From assembly GCA_963663635.2 (NCBI GenBank), contig CAXXMY010000023.1, positions 100,274 through 164,273 of the forward strand: a stretch of DNA of 64,000 nt, given 5' to 3'. Origin of the DNA: Poriferisodalis sp963663635 (GTDB lineage Bacteria > Actinomycetota > Acidimicrobiia > Acidimicrobiales > Poriferisodalaceae). Position numbers and translations under genes: made by a program. The notes beneath the pieces were generated by a model, which saw only the letters and a list, made by a program, of their open reading frames with translations, ran no database searches and was not told where the DNA came from. Shown here piece by piece: positions 26,224 through 34,819 of this stretch (positions are counted from its first letter, which is position 1; each line of letters starts with the position of its first letter).

Positions 26224-26652
26224 GTGACGGCGAGTGGGGCGCGCATCGGATACGAGCTCACGGTGACGCCCTTGAGTCGTCAAGCGCACCAATTTGATGG
26301 TCGGCCCTTGCCACCGCGGGTACGCGGTACCGGCCTCGTCGACACCGGCACTGTCATGTCCGTTATCAGCGAGGCGACCGCTGATGCGCTCTCGCTCGAG
26401 ATCATCCACTCGGTGGAGCTACATACCGTGCTCAGTTCGACTATGGCACCTTGCTATGCCGTTGAGTTCCAGTTCGTCGGAAACTCAGGCACCCGCACGC
26501 GGCCGTTGCGTCTCGTGGTGGCCCGGGCGCCGAACTTGCGCGAGGACATGGTGATCGGACTCGATGTCCTGCGACAATTTCGGATCGAGTGGGATGGCCC
26601 GGCGAGAACTCTCCGGCTCTGGCCCGGCAACGATCTCGCTGTCGACGGGTAG
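26224..26652 (+). CDS. retropepsin-like aspartyl protease domain protein
   Basis: This 142-residue protein contains TGLVDTGTVMSVISEATADA (about residues 36-55), which is the single-domain retropepsin signature (DTG-x-x-x-S-V-I). A second conserved block is MVIGLDVLRQFRIEWDG near the C-terminus, matching the ILGMDFL-type motif of gag/ascP-like proteases. Such proteins act as dimers. The catalytic Asp is present. There is no signal peptide or membrane anchor, so it is cytoplasmic. The role is unknown, and the pairing with the preceding small gene is only by position. Confidence 0.65.
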   Translation: MTASGARIGYELTVTPLSRQAHQFDGRPLPPRVRGTGLVDTGTVMSVISEATADALSLEIIHSVELHTVLSSTMAPCYAVEFQFVGNSGTRTRPLRLVVARAPNLREDMVIGLDVLRQFRIEWDGPARTLRLWPGNDLAVDG

Positions 26653-26674
26653 TCGTGCCGCTGTCGTCCGCTGG

Positions 26675-27505
26675 TCACACGACGATGGTCAGGGGAAAGC
26701 CAGCATCGTCGAGGGCGGCGCACCCATCGATGGTCCCGATTTGGGTCGCGACGCCGACGGCGATCCGGCGGGCTGTCCACGCTGCTGCAGCGGCGTCGAG
26801 CAGGTCGTCGAGGGTTGGGTGCGGCGGACCAACCAGTGGTTCGAGCACGGCCGATTCGGTGATGCGGGCGAAGCACGAGCTGAGCAGGGCCAAGCGCTCG
26901 GCGATGCCGGCTTGGTAGCGCTTCGGGTGCTGCAAGGGCTCGGCAGCGGTCGCTTGCTCGCCGTCCGGGGTCGGGTTCTTTGACTGGTGGGGCGAGGTCG
27001 CCATACGCAGCGTGGCGGCCATCACAGCGAAGCTGAGTTCGGGATGCACCTCGGCGGCGCGCGGCACCGCGCCGGCGGCGCAATCGGCTGGTGAGAGCAC
27101 GGCGCGAACCTCGCGGATCTTGGGCAGCAGGTTGTAGGCCTGCTTCGACAGGCCCATGCCGAGATGCTCGCGGGCAGCACGGTTGGCCTCGCTGTAGTCG
27201 CTCGTATCGAGCGCAGCCACAGGCGGGGACCAGAACAGCGACGACCGCCGCGGGCCGAGCAGCGCACGGGCCTCGACGTCGGCTGATCGTGGCTCAGTGC
27301 CCGGCAGCCCGATCGGCATGTCGATGCCCACGGCCACCAGCGACTGCCGCTGGGCTTCCTCCCAGAGCTCGGTGAACGACGTCCACAGCGAGAACTCAAC
27401 GTCGCTGCCGTTCGCGACGCCCGTGGTCGCCATAACCCATCCGCCAGCAGTGCCGTCCACGCCCCCGACACGCCCAGTGCCGGCTTCGATGCCCCCGCCT
27501 GCCAT
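26675..27505 (-). CDS. DUF429 domain-containing protein
   Basis: This 276-residue protein starts with a variant of the family opening (VGGVDGTAGGWVMATTG), includes VAVGIDMPIGLPG, a region RRSSLFWSPPV and the AEVHPELSFAVMA motif, all typical of DUF429. It ends with LDDLLDAAAAAWTARRIAVG. The family has an RNase H-like fold with conserved acidic residues (D in GVD, D in GIDMPI, E in EVHPE), suggesting nuclease or NTP-related chemistry, though no reaction is established. The ATG at 27503-27505 fits. It is a single gene between unrelated neighbours. Confidence 0.8.
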   Translation of the reverse strand: MAGGGIEAGTGRVGGVDGTAGGWVMATTGVANGSDVEFSLWTSFTELWEEAQRQSLVAVGIDMPIGLPGTEPRSADVEARALLGPRRSSLFWSPPVAALDTSDYSEANRAAREHLGMGLSKQAYNLLPKIREVRAVLSPADCAAGAVPRAAEVHPELSFAVMAATLRMATSPHQSKNPTPDGEQATAAEPLQHPKRYQAGIAERLALLSSCFARITESAVLEPLVGPPHPTLDDLLDAAAAAWTARRIAVGVATQIGTIDGCAALDDAGFPLTIVV

Positions 27506-27599
27506 CTCGCTCGTTCGCCGCCTCTTGCTTGTCTGACCTCATCGCAGTCAACCGCGGTGACAGGCAACGATGCACATCGGAGCCGTAGGCTGCGCGCTA

Positions 27600-28946
27600 A
27601 TGCGTGGGGGCGGGGCTGTGAGTAAAGTGCCGCGCCCGGGGCCGGAGGTCCGCAGCGGCGGAGCCTTTGCCGCCAGGGGTTTTGCCCCCTTGTGGTTCAG
27701 CGGGCTGTGCTGGCACTGGGGCCGTTGGGCCATCGCATTCCTGTCGAGCTATCACGTCAACCAGATCACGGACTCGCCGCGCATGGTGCAGCTCACCGGC
27801 GCGGTCATGTGGGCACCGTTGCTGTTCGGCGGTGCCATTGGCGGCGTCATCTCAGATCGTTTCGATCGCCGGCGAACGGTGCGGCTCCAAACGGCGCTGC
27901 TGGTTCCGTTCGTTGCGGTGATCGGGTTCGCCGAGCGAGCGGGCGAGCTGGGCATCTGGTTGCTGTACCCGTTCCTGCTGTTCGCCGGCATCGGCTGGGT
28001 GGTCGACATGACCAGCCGCCGAGCTCTCGTGCTCGACATCGTGGGCCCTCATCGGCTGCGCAAAGCGATGGCGTGGGAAACGATGGCGCTGGCCTCAGGC
28101 GTTGCCGCAGGTCAGCTGCTGGGCGGCGCTGTCGCCGACAGCGCCGGCGTCGGTGTGGCGTTCTTGGGAGTGGCCGCAATGCTCGGCGTGGGTCTGTTCT
28201 TGCTCATGTGGGTGCCGCGCGTGGCCCCGGCGCAGTCCGCATCGGCAGCAACTAACCGGTGGTCTGACGCGCTGCGGGGTCGCATCTTCGAGGTCGTGCC
28301 GCTCGGCGGGCCATTGCGTCGACCGGAGCCCACCCGAAACTCGACAATTACGGAACTCCGTGAGGGCTTGCGGCTGGCCCGCACCAACCGCGGCCTGCTC
28401 AGCATTCTCGGCGTCACGGTGATGGCGAACTTCTTCATGTTCGCCTACTTCCCCGCCGTTCAGCTCATCGGCGATGAGGTCAACGCCACGGCGTTTGAGA
28501 TTGGGATCATCGGCTCGATGACGGGGTTCGGCATGATCACCGGATCGCTGGTCACCGCCAAATGGGGCAGCGGTCGCTGGGGTCTCGCTTACACGTTCGG
28601 TGTGTTCGCAGCCATGGCGATGCTCATCGTGTGGGCGCTGTCGCCGAATGTGCTCATCGCCGCAATCACGCTCTACGTGGCCAGCTGCGGCAGCGGGTTG
28701 TTTGTCGCGACACAGTCCACGCTGGTGCTCACCACGGTGTCCGAGGAGATGAGGGGCCGAGCCATGGGCCTGCTCAGCATGGCAATCGGCGCACTGCCGG
28801 TGGGCACCTATGTGCTCGGTGAGGTGGCGCAACAGCTCGGCGCCCGTGCGGCCGTGGTCCTGATGGCCTGTTTGGGGCTCGCCGGCATGACGCTGTGGCT
28901 GATGATCCGTCCCGAGGTCATCCGGCGCACCGGTCCGACGCCCTGA
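27600..28946 (+). CDS. major facilitator superfamily transporter (EntS-like)
   Basis: About 448 residues with twelve predicted membrane helices. The cytoplasmic loop 2-3 signature is in GGVISDRFDRRRTVRLQT, and the later repeat has ITGSLVTAKWGSGR. Overall pattern resembles the MFS_3/EntS group, which exports siderophores or drugs. Substrate is unknown. Of the possible starts, ATG 27600 leaves a short basic Gly-rich N-terminus before the first helix (FAPLWFSGLCWHWGRWAIAF); GTG 27618 is an alternative. It is followed by a dehydrogenase gene about 150 bases on, probably with its own promoter. Confidence 0.82.
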   Translation: MRGGGAVSKVPRPGPEVRSGGAFAARGFAPLWFSGLCWHWGRWAIAFLSSYHVNQITDSPRMVQLTGAVMWAPLLFGGAIGGVISDRFDRRRTVRLQTALLVPFVAVIGFAERAGELGIWLLYPFLLFAGIGWVVDMTSRRALVLDIVGPHRLRKAMAWETMALASGVAAGQLLGGAVADSAGVGVAFLGVAAMLGVGLFLLMWVPRVAPAQSASAATNRWSDALRGRIFEVVPLGGPLRRPEPTRNSTITELREGLRLARTNRGLLSILGVTVMANFFMFAYFPAVQLIGDEVNATAFEIGIIGSMTGFGMITGSLVTAKWGSGRWGLAYTFGVFAAMAMLIVWALSPNVLIAAITLYVASCGSGLFVATQSTLVLTTVSEEMRGRAMGLLSMAIGALPVGTYVLGEVAQQLGARAAVVLMACLGLAGMTLWLMIRPEVIRRTGPTP

Positions 28947-29098
28947 CCGCCGAAGCAACGCCCCAGGAGTCGACCGATTCGGCGTCTCGCGGCGCCCCAG
29001 CACTGTCGAGCTGAGCTTTTGCGGTTGCCTGCGGATGAGTACGCTGCGCCGAGGCCGTGTCGCGCCGCAGCCGTGCGCGACGGAAGAGGAGCCAGACG

Positions 29099-30190
29099 AT
29101 GAAGGCAGCAGTGCTGAATGAGATCCCGGGGGAACTCGAGATCGAGGACATCACGGTGGATGCACCTAGTCCCAATGAGGTCCTGATGCAGGTAGTGCAT
29201 GCGGGCCTCTGTCACAGCGACTTGCACTTCATGGATGCCCACTGGCCGTACCAGCTGCCCGCTGTCATGGGTCATGAAAGCGCCGGCGTGGTCGAAGCAG
29301 TCGGCGACAACGTGTCCTATGTCAAGCCCGGTGACCACGTCATCTGCTGCCTGTCGGTCTTCTGCGGCCATTGCGAGCGCTGCCTGACGGGACGCCCCAA
29401 CATTTGCCAGAACCACGCAGCGGTGGCTCGAAACGAAGGCGACAAGCCGCGGCTGTCCAGGCCAGACGGAACCGAGGTCGCGCAGTTCGCCCGGCTTGGC
29501 GGGTTCGCCGAAGAGATGCTGGTGCACCAGAACGCCGTGGTGAAGATCCGCGAGGACATGCCGCTCGACCGGGCATCGCTTATCGGCTGCGGCGTCACCA
29601 CCGGCCTCGGCGCCGTGTTCAAGACTGCTCGCATCGAGCCTGGCGCAACCGTGGCCGTCTTCGGCGCCGGCGGCATCGGCCTTTCGGCCGTGCAGGGTGC
29701 GCGCATCGCGGGCGCCGGACGCGTCATCTCGGTCGATGTCGAGAACGCAAAGCTGGAAACTGCTCGTTCCTTGGGCGCTACCGACACCGTCAATGGCGCC
29801 GAGGTTGATGCCGTGCAAGCGATTCATGAGCTCACCGGCGGCGGTGTGGACTACGCCTTCGAGTGCATTGGCCTCAAGCAGACCTGCGAGCAGGCGTGGT
29901 CGGCGTCGCGCCACGGCGGCACCACCGTCATCGTCGGGATGATGCCGTTCGGCGAGAAGATCGAGATCACCGGCTATGAGGTGTTCATGATGGAGAAGCG
30001 TCTCCAGGGCTCGATGATGGGCTCGAACGCCTTCCGGGTTGACATGCCGCGCTACGTCGACATGTACCTCGACGGGCGGCTCATGCTCGACGAGATGATC
30101 TCCGCGCACATTCCGCTCGAAGACATCAACGTGGGCTTTGACCAGATGCGTCAGCGCGTCGGCACCCGCACCGTCATCGACTTCGAATAG
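29099..30190 (+). CDS. zinc-dependent alcohol dehydrogenase (MDR family)
   Basis: This 363-residue dehydrogenase has catalytic zinc ligands C38 (GLCHSD) and H59-E60 (MGHES), and structural zinc cysteines C89, C92, C95 and C103 (CGHCERCLTGRPNIC). The NAD-binding GAGGIGLSAVQGAR motif is in place. The pattern is that of the class III/acyl-alcohol branch common in Mycobacterium and Acidimicrobiia, where enzymes oxidise primary alcohols or mycothiol-linked substrates. ATG 29099 follows GGAAGAGGAG. The SDR gene 32 bases downstream is probably in the same operon, which suggests a two-step alcohol/ketone oxidation route. Confidence 0.9.
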   Translation: MKAAVLNEIPGELEIEDITVDAPSPNEVLMQVVHAGLCHSDLHFMDAHWPYQLPAVMGHESAGVVEAVGDNVSYVKPGDHVICCLSVFCGHCERCLTGRPNICQNHAAVARNEGDKPRLSRPDGTEVAQFARLGGFAEEMLVHQNAVVKIREDMPLDRASLIGCGVTTGLGAVFKTARIEPGATVAVFGAGGIGLSAVQGARIAGAGRVISVDVENAKLETARSLGATDTVNGAEVDAVQAIHELTGGGVDYAFECIGLKQTCEQAWSASRHGGTTVIVGMMPFGEKIEITGYEVFMMEKRLQGSMMGSNAFRVDMPRYVDMYLDGRLMLDEMISAHIPLEDINVGFDQMRQRVGTRTVIDFE

Positions 30191-30222
30191 CGGTCAGCCG
30201 CACCCGAACCAAGCGAGGGGTC

Positions 30223-31047
30223 ATGCAGATCGAAGGCAAGGTTGCTGTCGTCACAGGTGCTGCCAGCGGCATGGGTCGGGCGATGGCCGACACGTTCGCC
30301 GCTGCGGGCATGAAGGTCGTGCTGGCCGATATCGAACAAGCACCGCTGTCCAACGCGGTTGCGACGATCGCGGCCACCGGGGCGGAGGCGATCGGTGTGC
30401 GCACCGACGTGTCCAAGCTCGACCAGATCCAAGCGCTGGCCGATGCCGCTGTGGACGCCTTCGGCACTGTCAACGTGCTGTGCAACAACGCGGGCGTCGG
30501 CATTCCCGGGCCGGTGGGGGACATGTCGCTGGAGGACTGGCGCTGGACCCTGGACATCGACTTGTGGGGTCCGATCTACGGCACGCACGTGTTCTTGCCG
30601 ATCATCGAGGCCGGCGGCGAAGGTCACATCAACTCGACTTCCTCGATGGCGGGGCTGTACTCGGGGGCCTCGCTGGCCGCCTACAACGTCGCCAAGCATG
30701 GTGTCGTAGCGCTGATGGCGAGCCTCGAGCGAGATCTGCGCCTGCGCAATTCGTCGGTGCACGCGTCGGTGCTGTGTCCGGGGCCGATCAATACGAACAT
30801 CGTGTACAGCCAGCGCAACCGCGACCCCGCCGACGCGCAGCATCACGTTCGCACCGAGCAGGGCGACAAGTTCTGGGACATGCTGGCCGGCTTCCTGTCC
30901 GAAGGCATGGACCCGGCTGATGTCGGCCCGATGGTGCTCGATGCGGTGCGCACCGATCGCTTCTGGGTGCTGACTCACCCAGAGATGGGCAAGATCGCTC
31001 GCTACCAGATTGATGCGATGCTGGACGACGGCCATCTCACGCGCTGA
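30223..31047 (+). CDS. short-chain dehydrogenase/reductase (SDR)
   Basis: A 274-residue classical SDR. The cofactor motif is TGAASGMG (residues 11-18), with D36 after the second strand suggesting NAD preference, NNAG at 88-91, catalytic Ser at about 140 (NSTSSMAG) and Y154-x-x-x-K158 (YNVAK). All catalytic residues are present. The C-terminus ends in a helix rather than the usual strand, as in several CoA-ester-active actinobacterial SDRs. Co-directional with the alcohol dehydrogenase gene. Confidence 0.92.
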   Translation: MQIEGKVAVVTGAASGMGRAMADTFAAAGMKVVLADIEQAPLSNAVATIAATGAEAIGVRTDVSKLDQIQALADAAVDAFGTVNVLCNNAGVGIPGPVGDMSLEDWRWTLDIDLWGPIYGTHVFLPIIEAGGEGHINSTSSMAGLYSGASLAAYNVAKHGVVALMASLERDLRLRNSSVHASVLCPGPINTNIVYSQRNRDPADAQHHVRTEQGDKFWDMLAGFLSEGMDPADVGPMVLDAVRTDRFWVLTHPEMGKIARYQIDAMLDDGHLTR

Positions 31048-31080
31048 GCCAACACACGCCGGCCCGCGTCTACTGAACCC

Positions 31081-32619
31081 GTGAAACCTGGAGGAACGAC
31101 GACGCGCGCCGCAACGGCCCTGCCGTCGGTCTTCATTGTCGTCCCCCAGATCCTCGACGCTGGCGGACGACCGCTGCCAACCGCTGTCGCTCCGCCGTCG
31201 GTGCGCTCAGGCGATCGACCACCGGTCGTCGATGCACCCGAATCGGACAGCTACCAGTGGCGACTGCTGGCGGTCATCGGTATTGCGGTGCTGGGCTTCG
31301 GCTCACTGATGACACTTGTCAACGCTGCGCTGGTGCCGATCGCCGACGAGTTCGACACCACCGTGCCCAACGCCGGCTGGGTCATGACGGGCCTCATGCT
31401 GGCGATGGCGGTGTCCACTCCGGCGGGCGGGAAGCTCGCCGACATCTATGGGCATCGCCGCATGTTCATGATCGGAATGGCAGGCATGACCGCCATGATG
31501 ATCGCCAACTATTGGGTCTGGAACCTCGGCTCGTTTGTCGCCGTACGGGTCGTGTTCGGCCTGTGCGGCGGCCTTCTCATGCCCGCAGCGATGGCGCTGC
31601 TGATGCATGCGTTCGGTCCCGGGCGCCGTGCTCAAGCGGTGGGTTGGTTTCAGTTCGCCATGACGGGCGCACCCTCCATCGGTGTCGTCGCCGGCGGGCC
31701 GCTGCTGGACGTCGTTGGCTGGCGGGCGATCTTCATGCTGTTCGGCCTGATCGGGCTGGCCGGCACGTTGGTCGCCGCATTCGTCGTGAAACCGATCCCG
31801 AAGGGTCAGCGGGTGTCGATCGACGTGCTCGGCGCGCTGCTGCTGGCGACGGGGACGCTGCTTGTTCTGCTGGCGATCACGCGAGTGCCGACGCTGACGC
31901 GCACAGGCGCTCCGGTGCTGTCGGATCAGACGATCATGCTGATGCTGGGCGGGGCGATCGTGGCGTTCGTCGTGTTCGTGCTGTGGGAGCTTCGCACCAC
32001 ATTCCCGCTGCTCGACGTCCGATTGTTCCGCCGACCCAACTTCTCCATGCCGCTCGTCTCTGCGGCCTGCAACCAGTTCGCCTACATGGGTGCTTTCGTG
32101 ATCGTGCCCATCGTGCTGCAGGAGCGCTACTTGTACTCCGTCGGCGTTGCAGCCTTGCTGATGGTGCCGCGGCCTGGCGCGTTTGCGTTCGCATCGCCGT
32201 TCGGCGGCACGCTGGTGACCAAGATCGGCGCACGGGTCCCGATGATCTTTGCATCGACCGCCATGATCGGCTCGATGCTGGCGTTCGCCGCCGGCGCCAG
32301 TCCCGGCGACTGGGGGCTCACGCTGGTCATGGTCGGGCTGGTGCTGTCGGGCGTGTCAGCCGGCTTCGGCTCGCCCGCCTATCAGATGCTCGTGGCCAAC
32401 TCCGTGGACGACAAGGACATCGGCATCGCCAACGGCATGAACCAGACGGTCATGTGGATCGGCATCATCTTCGGCATCCAGTCGATGCTTGCGTTCGCGG
32501 GCGAAGATCCATCGCTGGGGCGCACTCAGGCAACCTTCATCTTCGGAGCCTTCGTCGCGGCGTTCGGTTTTGTGACGCCGATGTTCGCCTCCCGCAGCGC
32601 TCTTGCCGCCCGCGGCTGA
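31081..32619 (+). CDS. MFS transporter, DHA2-like drug/metabolite exporter
   Basis: This 512-residue transporter has a hydrophilic N-terminal stretch of about 55 residues, then about fourteen hydrophobic helices, the number typical of the DHA2 (EmrB/QacA) group. Motif A is seen in GGKLADIYGHRRMFMIGM and a motif C-like stretch in GAPSIGVVAGGPLLD. Members export amphipathic compounds with proton exchange. No adjacent membrane fusion protein or TetR regulator is visible, which is unusual for a drug pump. The long N-terminal tail is uncertain; GTG 31081 is the first start after the SDR gene, and later in-frame starts are possible. Confidence 0.85.
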   Translation: MKPGGTTTRAATALPSVFIVVPQILDAGGRPLPTAVAPPSVRSGDRPPVVDAPESDSYQWRLLAVIGIAVLGFGSLMTLVNAALVPIADEFDTTVPNAGWVMTGLMLAMAVSTPAGGKLADIYGHRRMFMIGMAGMTAMMIANYWVWNLGSFVAVRVVFGLCGGLLMPAAMALLMHAFGPGRRAQAVGWFQFAMTGAPSIGVVAGGPLLDVVGWRAIFMLFGLIGLAGTLVAAFVVKPIPKGQRVSIDVLGALLLATGTLLVLLAITRVPTLTRTGAPVLSDQTIMLMLGGAIVAFVVFVLWELRTTFPLLDVRLFRRPNFSMPLVSAACNQFAYMGAFVIVPIVLQERYLYSVGVAALLMVPRPGAFAFASPFGGTLVTKIGARVPMIFASTAMIGSMLAFAAGASPGDWGLTLVMVGLVLSGVSAGFGSPAYQMLVANSVDDKDIGIANGMNQTVMWIGIIFGIQSMLAFAGEDPSLGRTQATFIFGAFVAAFGFVTPMFASRSALAARG

Positions 32620-32649
32620 GCCCCCCGGCCCGCAACGAGCGAGAGCGGG

Positions 32650-33666
32650 CTACAGCGCGGCGAGGAACTCGAGCAGTTCGGCGTTGAGCTCGTCGGCGGC
32701 TTCCTGTTGGACCCAGTGACCGATCCCGTCGAGGATCACCGATTTGTGCAGGTTCGGCATAGTCTGCGGGAACTTGGCGATCGAGCCTGCACCCCAGACC
32801 GTCGGGCCGTCCACCTCGCCTCCGACGAACAGGCTCGGTTGCGTGATGGGAGCATCATCGAAGGCGGCCATGTCTTCCCAGTCGCGGTCGACGTTGCGGT
32901 AGCGGTTCAGTCCGCCCGACATGCCGGTGCGCGTGAACTCCTGCAGGTACGCATCGAAGTCGGCCTCGGTCATCCAGTGCGGCCAGGTGTCGGGTTCGGG
33001 CCAGATGAAGCGGTCCGACAGCTTGCCGCCAGGCGCCACGGTGAAGCGCCCGCCCGACGAGTCCGCTGACGCCACGCGTGCCCGTACACCGTCGCCCGAG
33101 GCGGCGTAGTACATGCCGAGCAACCAGTGCCCCAGGTCGACTTCCATCTCGGCCTCGGCACGGCCCGGCTCTTGGAAGTACTCGATGTAGAATTCCTCGT
33201 CGCCGCCCATCATCCGGAATGCCGCACTCGGCTTGAAATCACTGCGGGCGTTATAGGGCACGCTGACGAGCCCGAGAGCCGTGAAGATGTTCGGCCGCAA
33301 CAGCGCCGAGCTCCAAGCGATCGGCGCTCCCCAGTCGTGTCCCACGATGACGGCCGAGTCCTCGCCTAGCGCCCGCACGACGCCGACGTTGTCGGCGACA
33401 TGGCGCACCATGCGGTAGTCCTCGACGGCCGCCGGCGCCGACGAGCGGCCGTAGCCGCGCACGTCGATCGCGACCGCTCGGTAGCCCGCCGCTGCCACCG
33501 CCGGCAGCTGGTGACGCCACGAGTACCACGACTCTGGGAAGCCGTGGACAAAGAGCACCATCGGCCCCTCGCCTGCCTCCGCCACATGAATCCGCGTCCC
33601 CAACGCACTCACGTCGTGATGCTTCACACCAGACAGATCAGGGGTCGTGCCATTGCTCTCGCTCAT
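32650..33666 (-). CDS. alpha/beta hydrolase, epoxide hydrolase-like
   Basis: This 338-residue alpha/beta hydrolase has an oxyanion HGFPESWYSWRHQ motif, the nucleophile elbow GHDWGAP with Asp as nucleophile, and the final catalytic His in DGIGHWVQQE. Asp nucleophile plus HGFPE is the signature of soluble epoxide hydrolases and haloalkane dehalogenases; the cap-domain pattern (FQEPGRAEAEME) favours epoxide hydrolase. Start ATG at 33666 gives the ordinary length. It converges with the upstream MFS gene and is followed on the other side by a toxin-antitoxin locus. Confidence 0.88.
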   Translation of the reverse strand: MSESNGTTPDLSGVKHHDVSALGTRIHVAEAGEGPMVLFVHGFPESWYSWRHQLPAVAAAGYRAVAIDVRGYGRSSAPAAVEDYRMVRHVADNVGVVRALGEDSAVIVGHDWGAPIAWSSALLRPNIFTALGLVSVPYNARSDFKPSAAFRMMGGDEEFYIEYFQEPGRAEAEMEVDLGHWLLGMYYAASGDGVRARVASADSSGGRFTVAPGGKLSDRFIWPEPDTWPHWMTEADFDAYLQEFTRTGMSGGLNRYRNVDRDWEDMAAFDDAPITQPSLFVGGEVDGPTVWGAGSIAKFPQTMPNLHKSVILDGIGHWVQQEAADELNAELLEFLAAL

Positions 33667-33794
33667 GGCGACAGTCTGGCCCCCTCGTCATGCTCACGCG
33701 TCGCTCCCCTAAAAGGACAGCTCAGAAAGATTTGAAAATCACTAACATTCCGTTTATGACCAACGGACGGCTCAAGGAAGCACCGCGCACTTTT

Positions 33795-33816
33795 GGTCAG
33801 AATTCTGACCTAAGAT
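33795..33816 (+). promoter_or_regulatory. palindromic operator and -10 box of the RelBE-like pair
   Basis: GGTCAGAATTCTGACC (33795-33810) is a perfect 16-base palindrome. It is followed immediately by TAAGAT (33811-33816), a good -10 box placed 8 bases before the antitoxin ATG, which would give a nearly leaderless mRNA. The position suits autorepression by the antitoxin, as known for Phd/YefM systems. Confidence 0.6.
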
Positions 33817-33824
33817 CGCTGACC

Positions 33825-34079
33825 ATGACCGAAGTGATGCCGTTCTCGGAAGCCAAGGCCCGCTTGTCGGAACTGGCCGACCGGGTCGAGGGCCAGCATG
33901 AGCGCATCGTGGTGACACGCCACGGACGGCCGTCCTTCGTCCTGATGAGTCCCGACGACTTGGAATCGCTCGAGGAGACGCTCGACATCCTGCAAGACGA
34001 CGAACTCATGGCATCGTTGCGACTCTCACGACAGCAGGCTGCCGAAGGTCAACTGGTTCGTCTGCGCGACCACATCTAG
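33825..34079 (+). CDS. Phd/YefM family antitoxin
   Basis: This 84-residue protein opens with MTEVMPFSEAKARLSELADR, the Phd/YefM N-terminus that dimerises and binds DNA, and continues VVTRHGRPSFVLMSPDDLES with a helical acidic toxin-binding tail. ATG 33825 sits just after the palindrome-promoter; longer frames upstream would read through the operator. It neutralises the RelE-like toxin 19 bases downstream. Confidence in the family is high. Confidence 0.88.
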   Translation: MTEVMPFSEAKARLSELADRVEGQHERIVVTRHGRPSFVLMSPDDLESLEETLDILQDDELMASLRLSRQQAAEGQLVRLRDHI

Positions 34080-34098
34080 GCCGGTTCGCTGCGCAGCG

Positions 34099-34362
34099 GT
34101 GTACGACATCAAGATCTCGGCCGCCAGCATGCGGCATCTCAACGGTTTGCCTGATCGTGTACGAAGTGCCGCGTTGGCGGCGATCTTCGGTCCGATCAGC
34201 GAGAACCCACTGAGGGTTGGAAAGCCTCTTGTCGGATCACTCCAGGGCTTGCGATCAGCTCGCCGTGGGGACTACCGCATCGTCTACGAGGTGCTCGAAG
34301 ATGATGCGGTCGTAGTGATCCACCGGATCCAGCACTGCCGTGACGTTTACCGACCGGCTTAG
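34099..34362 (+). CDS. relE: RelE/ParE family toxin
   Basis: This 87-residue protein fits the RelE fold: YDIKISAASMRHLNGLPDRV, PLRVGKPLVGSLQGLRSARR, GDYRIVYEVLEDDAVVVIHR and a late IQHCRDVY. The Arg residues in SARRGDYRIVYEV and the C-terminal His/Arg/Tyr are those used by RelE to cleave ribosome-bound mRNA. GTG start 34099. It follows its Phd/YefM-type antitoxin, the normal order. Confidence 0.88.
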   Translation: MYDIKISAASMRHLNGLPDRVRSAALAAIFGPISENPLRVGKPLVGSLQGLRSARRGDYRIVYEVLEDDAVVVIHRIQHCRDVYRPA

Positions 34363-34413
34363 ACGGCCTGGCTGCTTCCTCGTATGTAACACCCCACCGC
34401 GATACTGGCCGCC

Positions 34414-34785
34414 GTGGATGGACAACTGACAGAACTCATCGAGAGCGCTCCGTGGCGCGAAGCCGTGACCTACCGGCACACGTGGCCGCACGAGTACGTG
34501 CTGAGCGAGAAAGACAGCCAACGTCACCTGCTTGCGGCGATCTGCGTCCGTTTCCACGCTGGCGAGGGGGTTGTTGGCCGCTTCTTCCGCATGACGAACA
34601 CGTACCTGTTCGTCGGCGACTACAAGTACTGGTTCATGACCGACTACCGAGAGATTGATCCGCATGCCGGCGAAGACGACTACGTCATCAACCGTGCTCT
34701 CCTGTACCGCGATCGTCGCGATTTCGTCATCCAGCCCGGCGATACCGGCCAGCGCGACGACCACCCAACAGTGCCTGCTCACTAG
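34414..34785 (+). CDS. conserved hypothetical protein between toxin and nuclease-like genes
   Basis: This 123-residue soluble protein has many aromatic residues (THTWPHEYVLSEKDSQRHLL reads here as YRHTWPHEYVLSEKD, then VGRFFRMTNTYLFVGDYKYW). The pattern of strand-rich YRHTWPHEYV and a late DDYVINRALLYRDRRDFVIQ is known to me only from proteins annotated hypothetical. No catalytic motif can be assigned. It lies 51 bases after the RelE gene and 34 bases before the PD-(D/E)XK-like gene on the same strand, so it may form a two-gene unit with the latter. Confidence 0.6.
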   Translation: MDGQLTELIESAPWREAVTYRHTWPHEYVLSEKDSQRHLLAAICVRFHAGEGVVGRFFRMTNTYLFVGDYKYWFMTDYREIDPHAGEDDYVINRALLYRDRRDFVIQPGDTGQRDDHPTVPAH

Positions 34786-34819
34786 CCCACTAGCGATTCA
34801 ATCGAAAGGAAGTCCATTC

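Noticed and set aside
25851..26261. 136-codon minus-strand frame upstream of the retropepsin-like gene
   Set aside because: The plus-strand alternative has better third-position GC bias and a more protein-like sequence; neither is certain.
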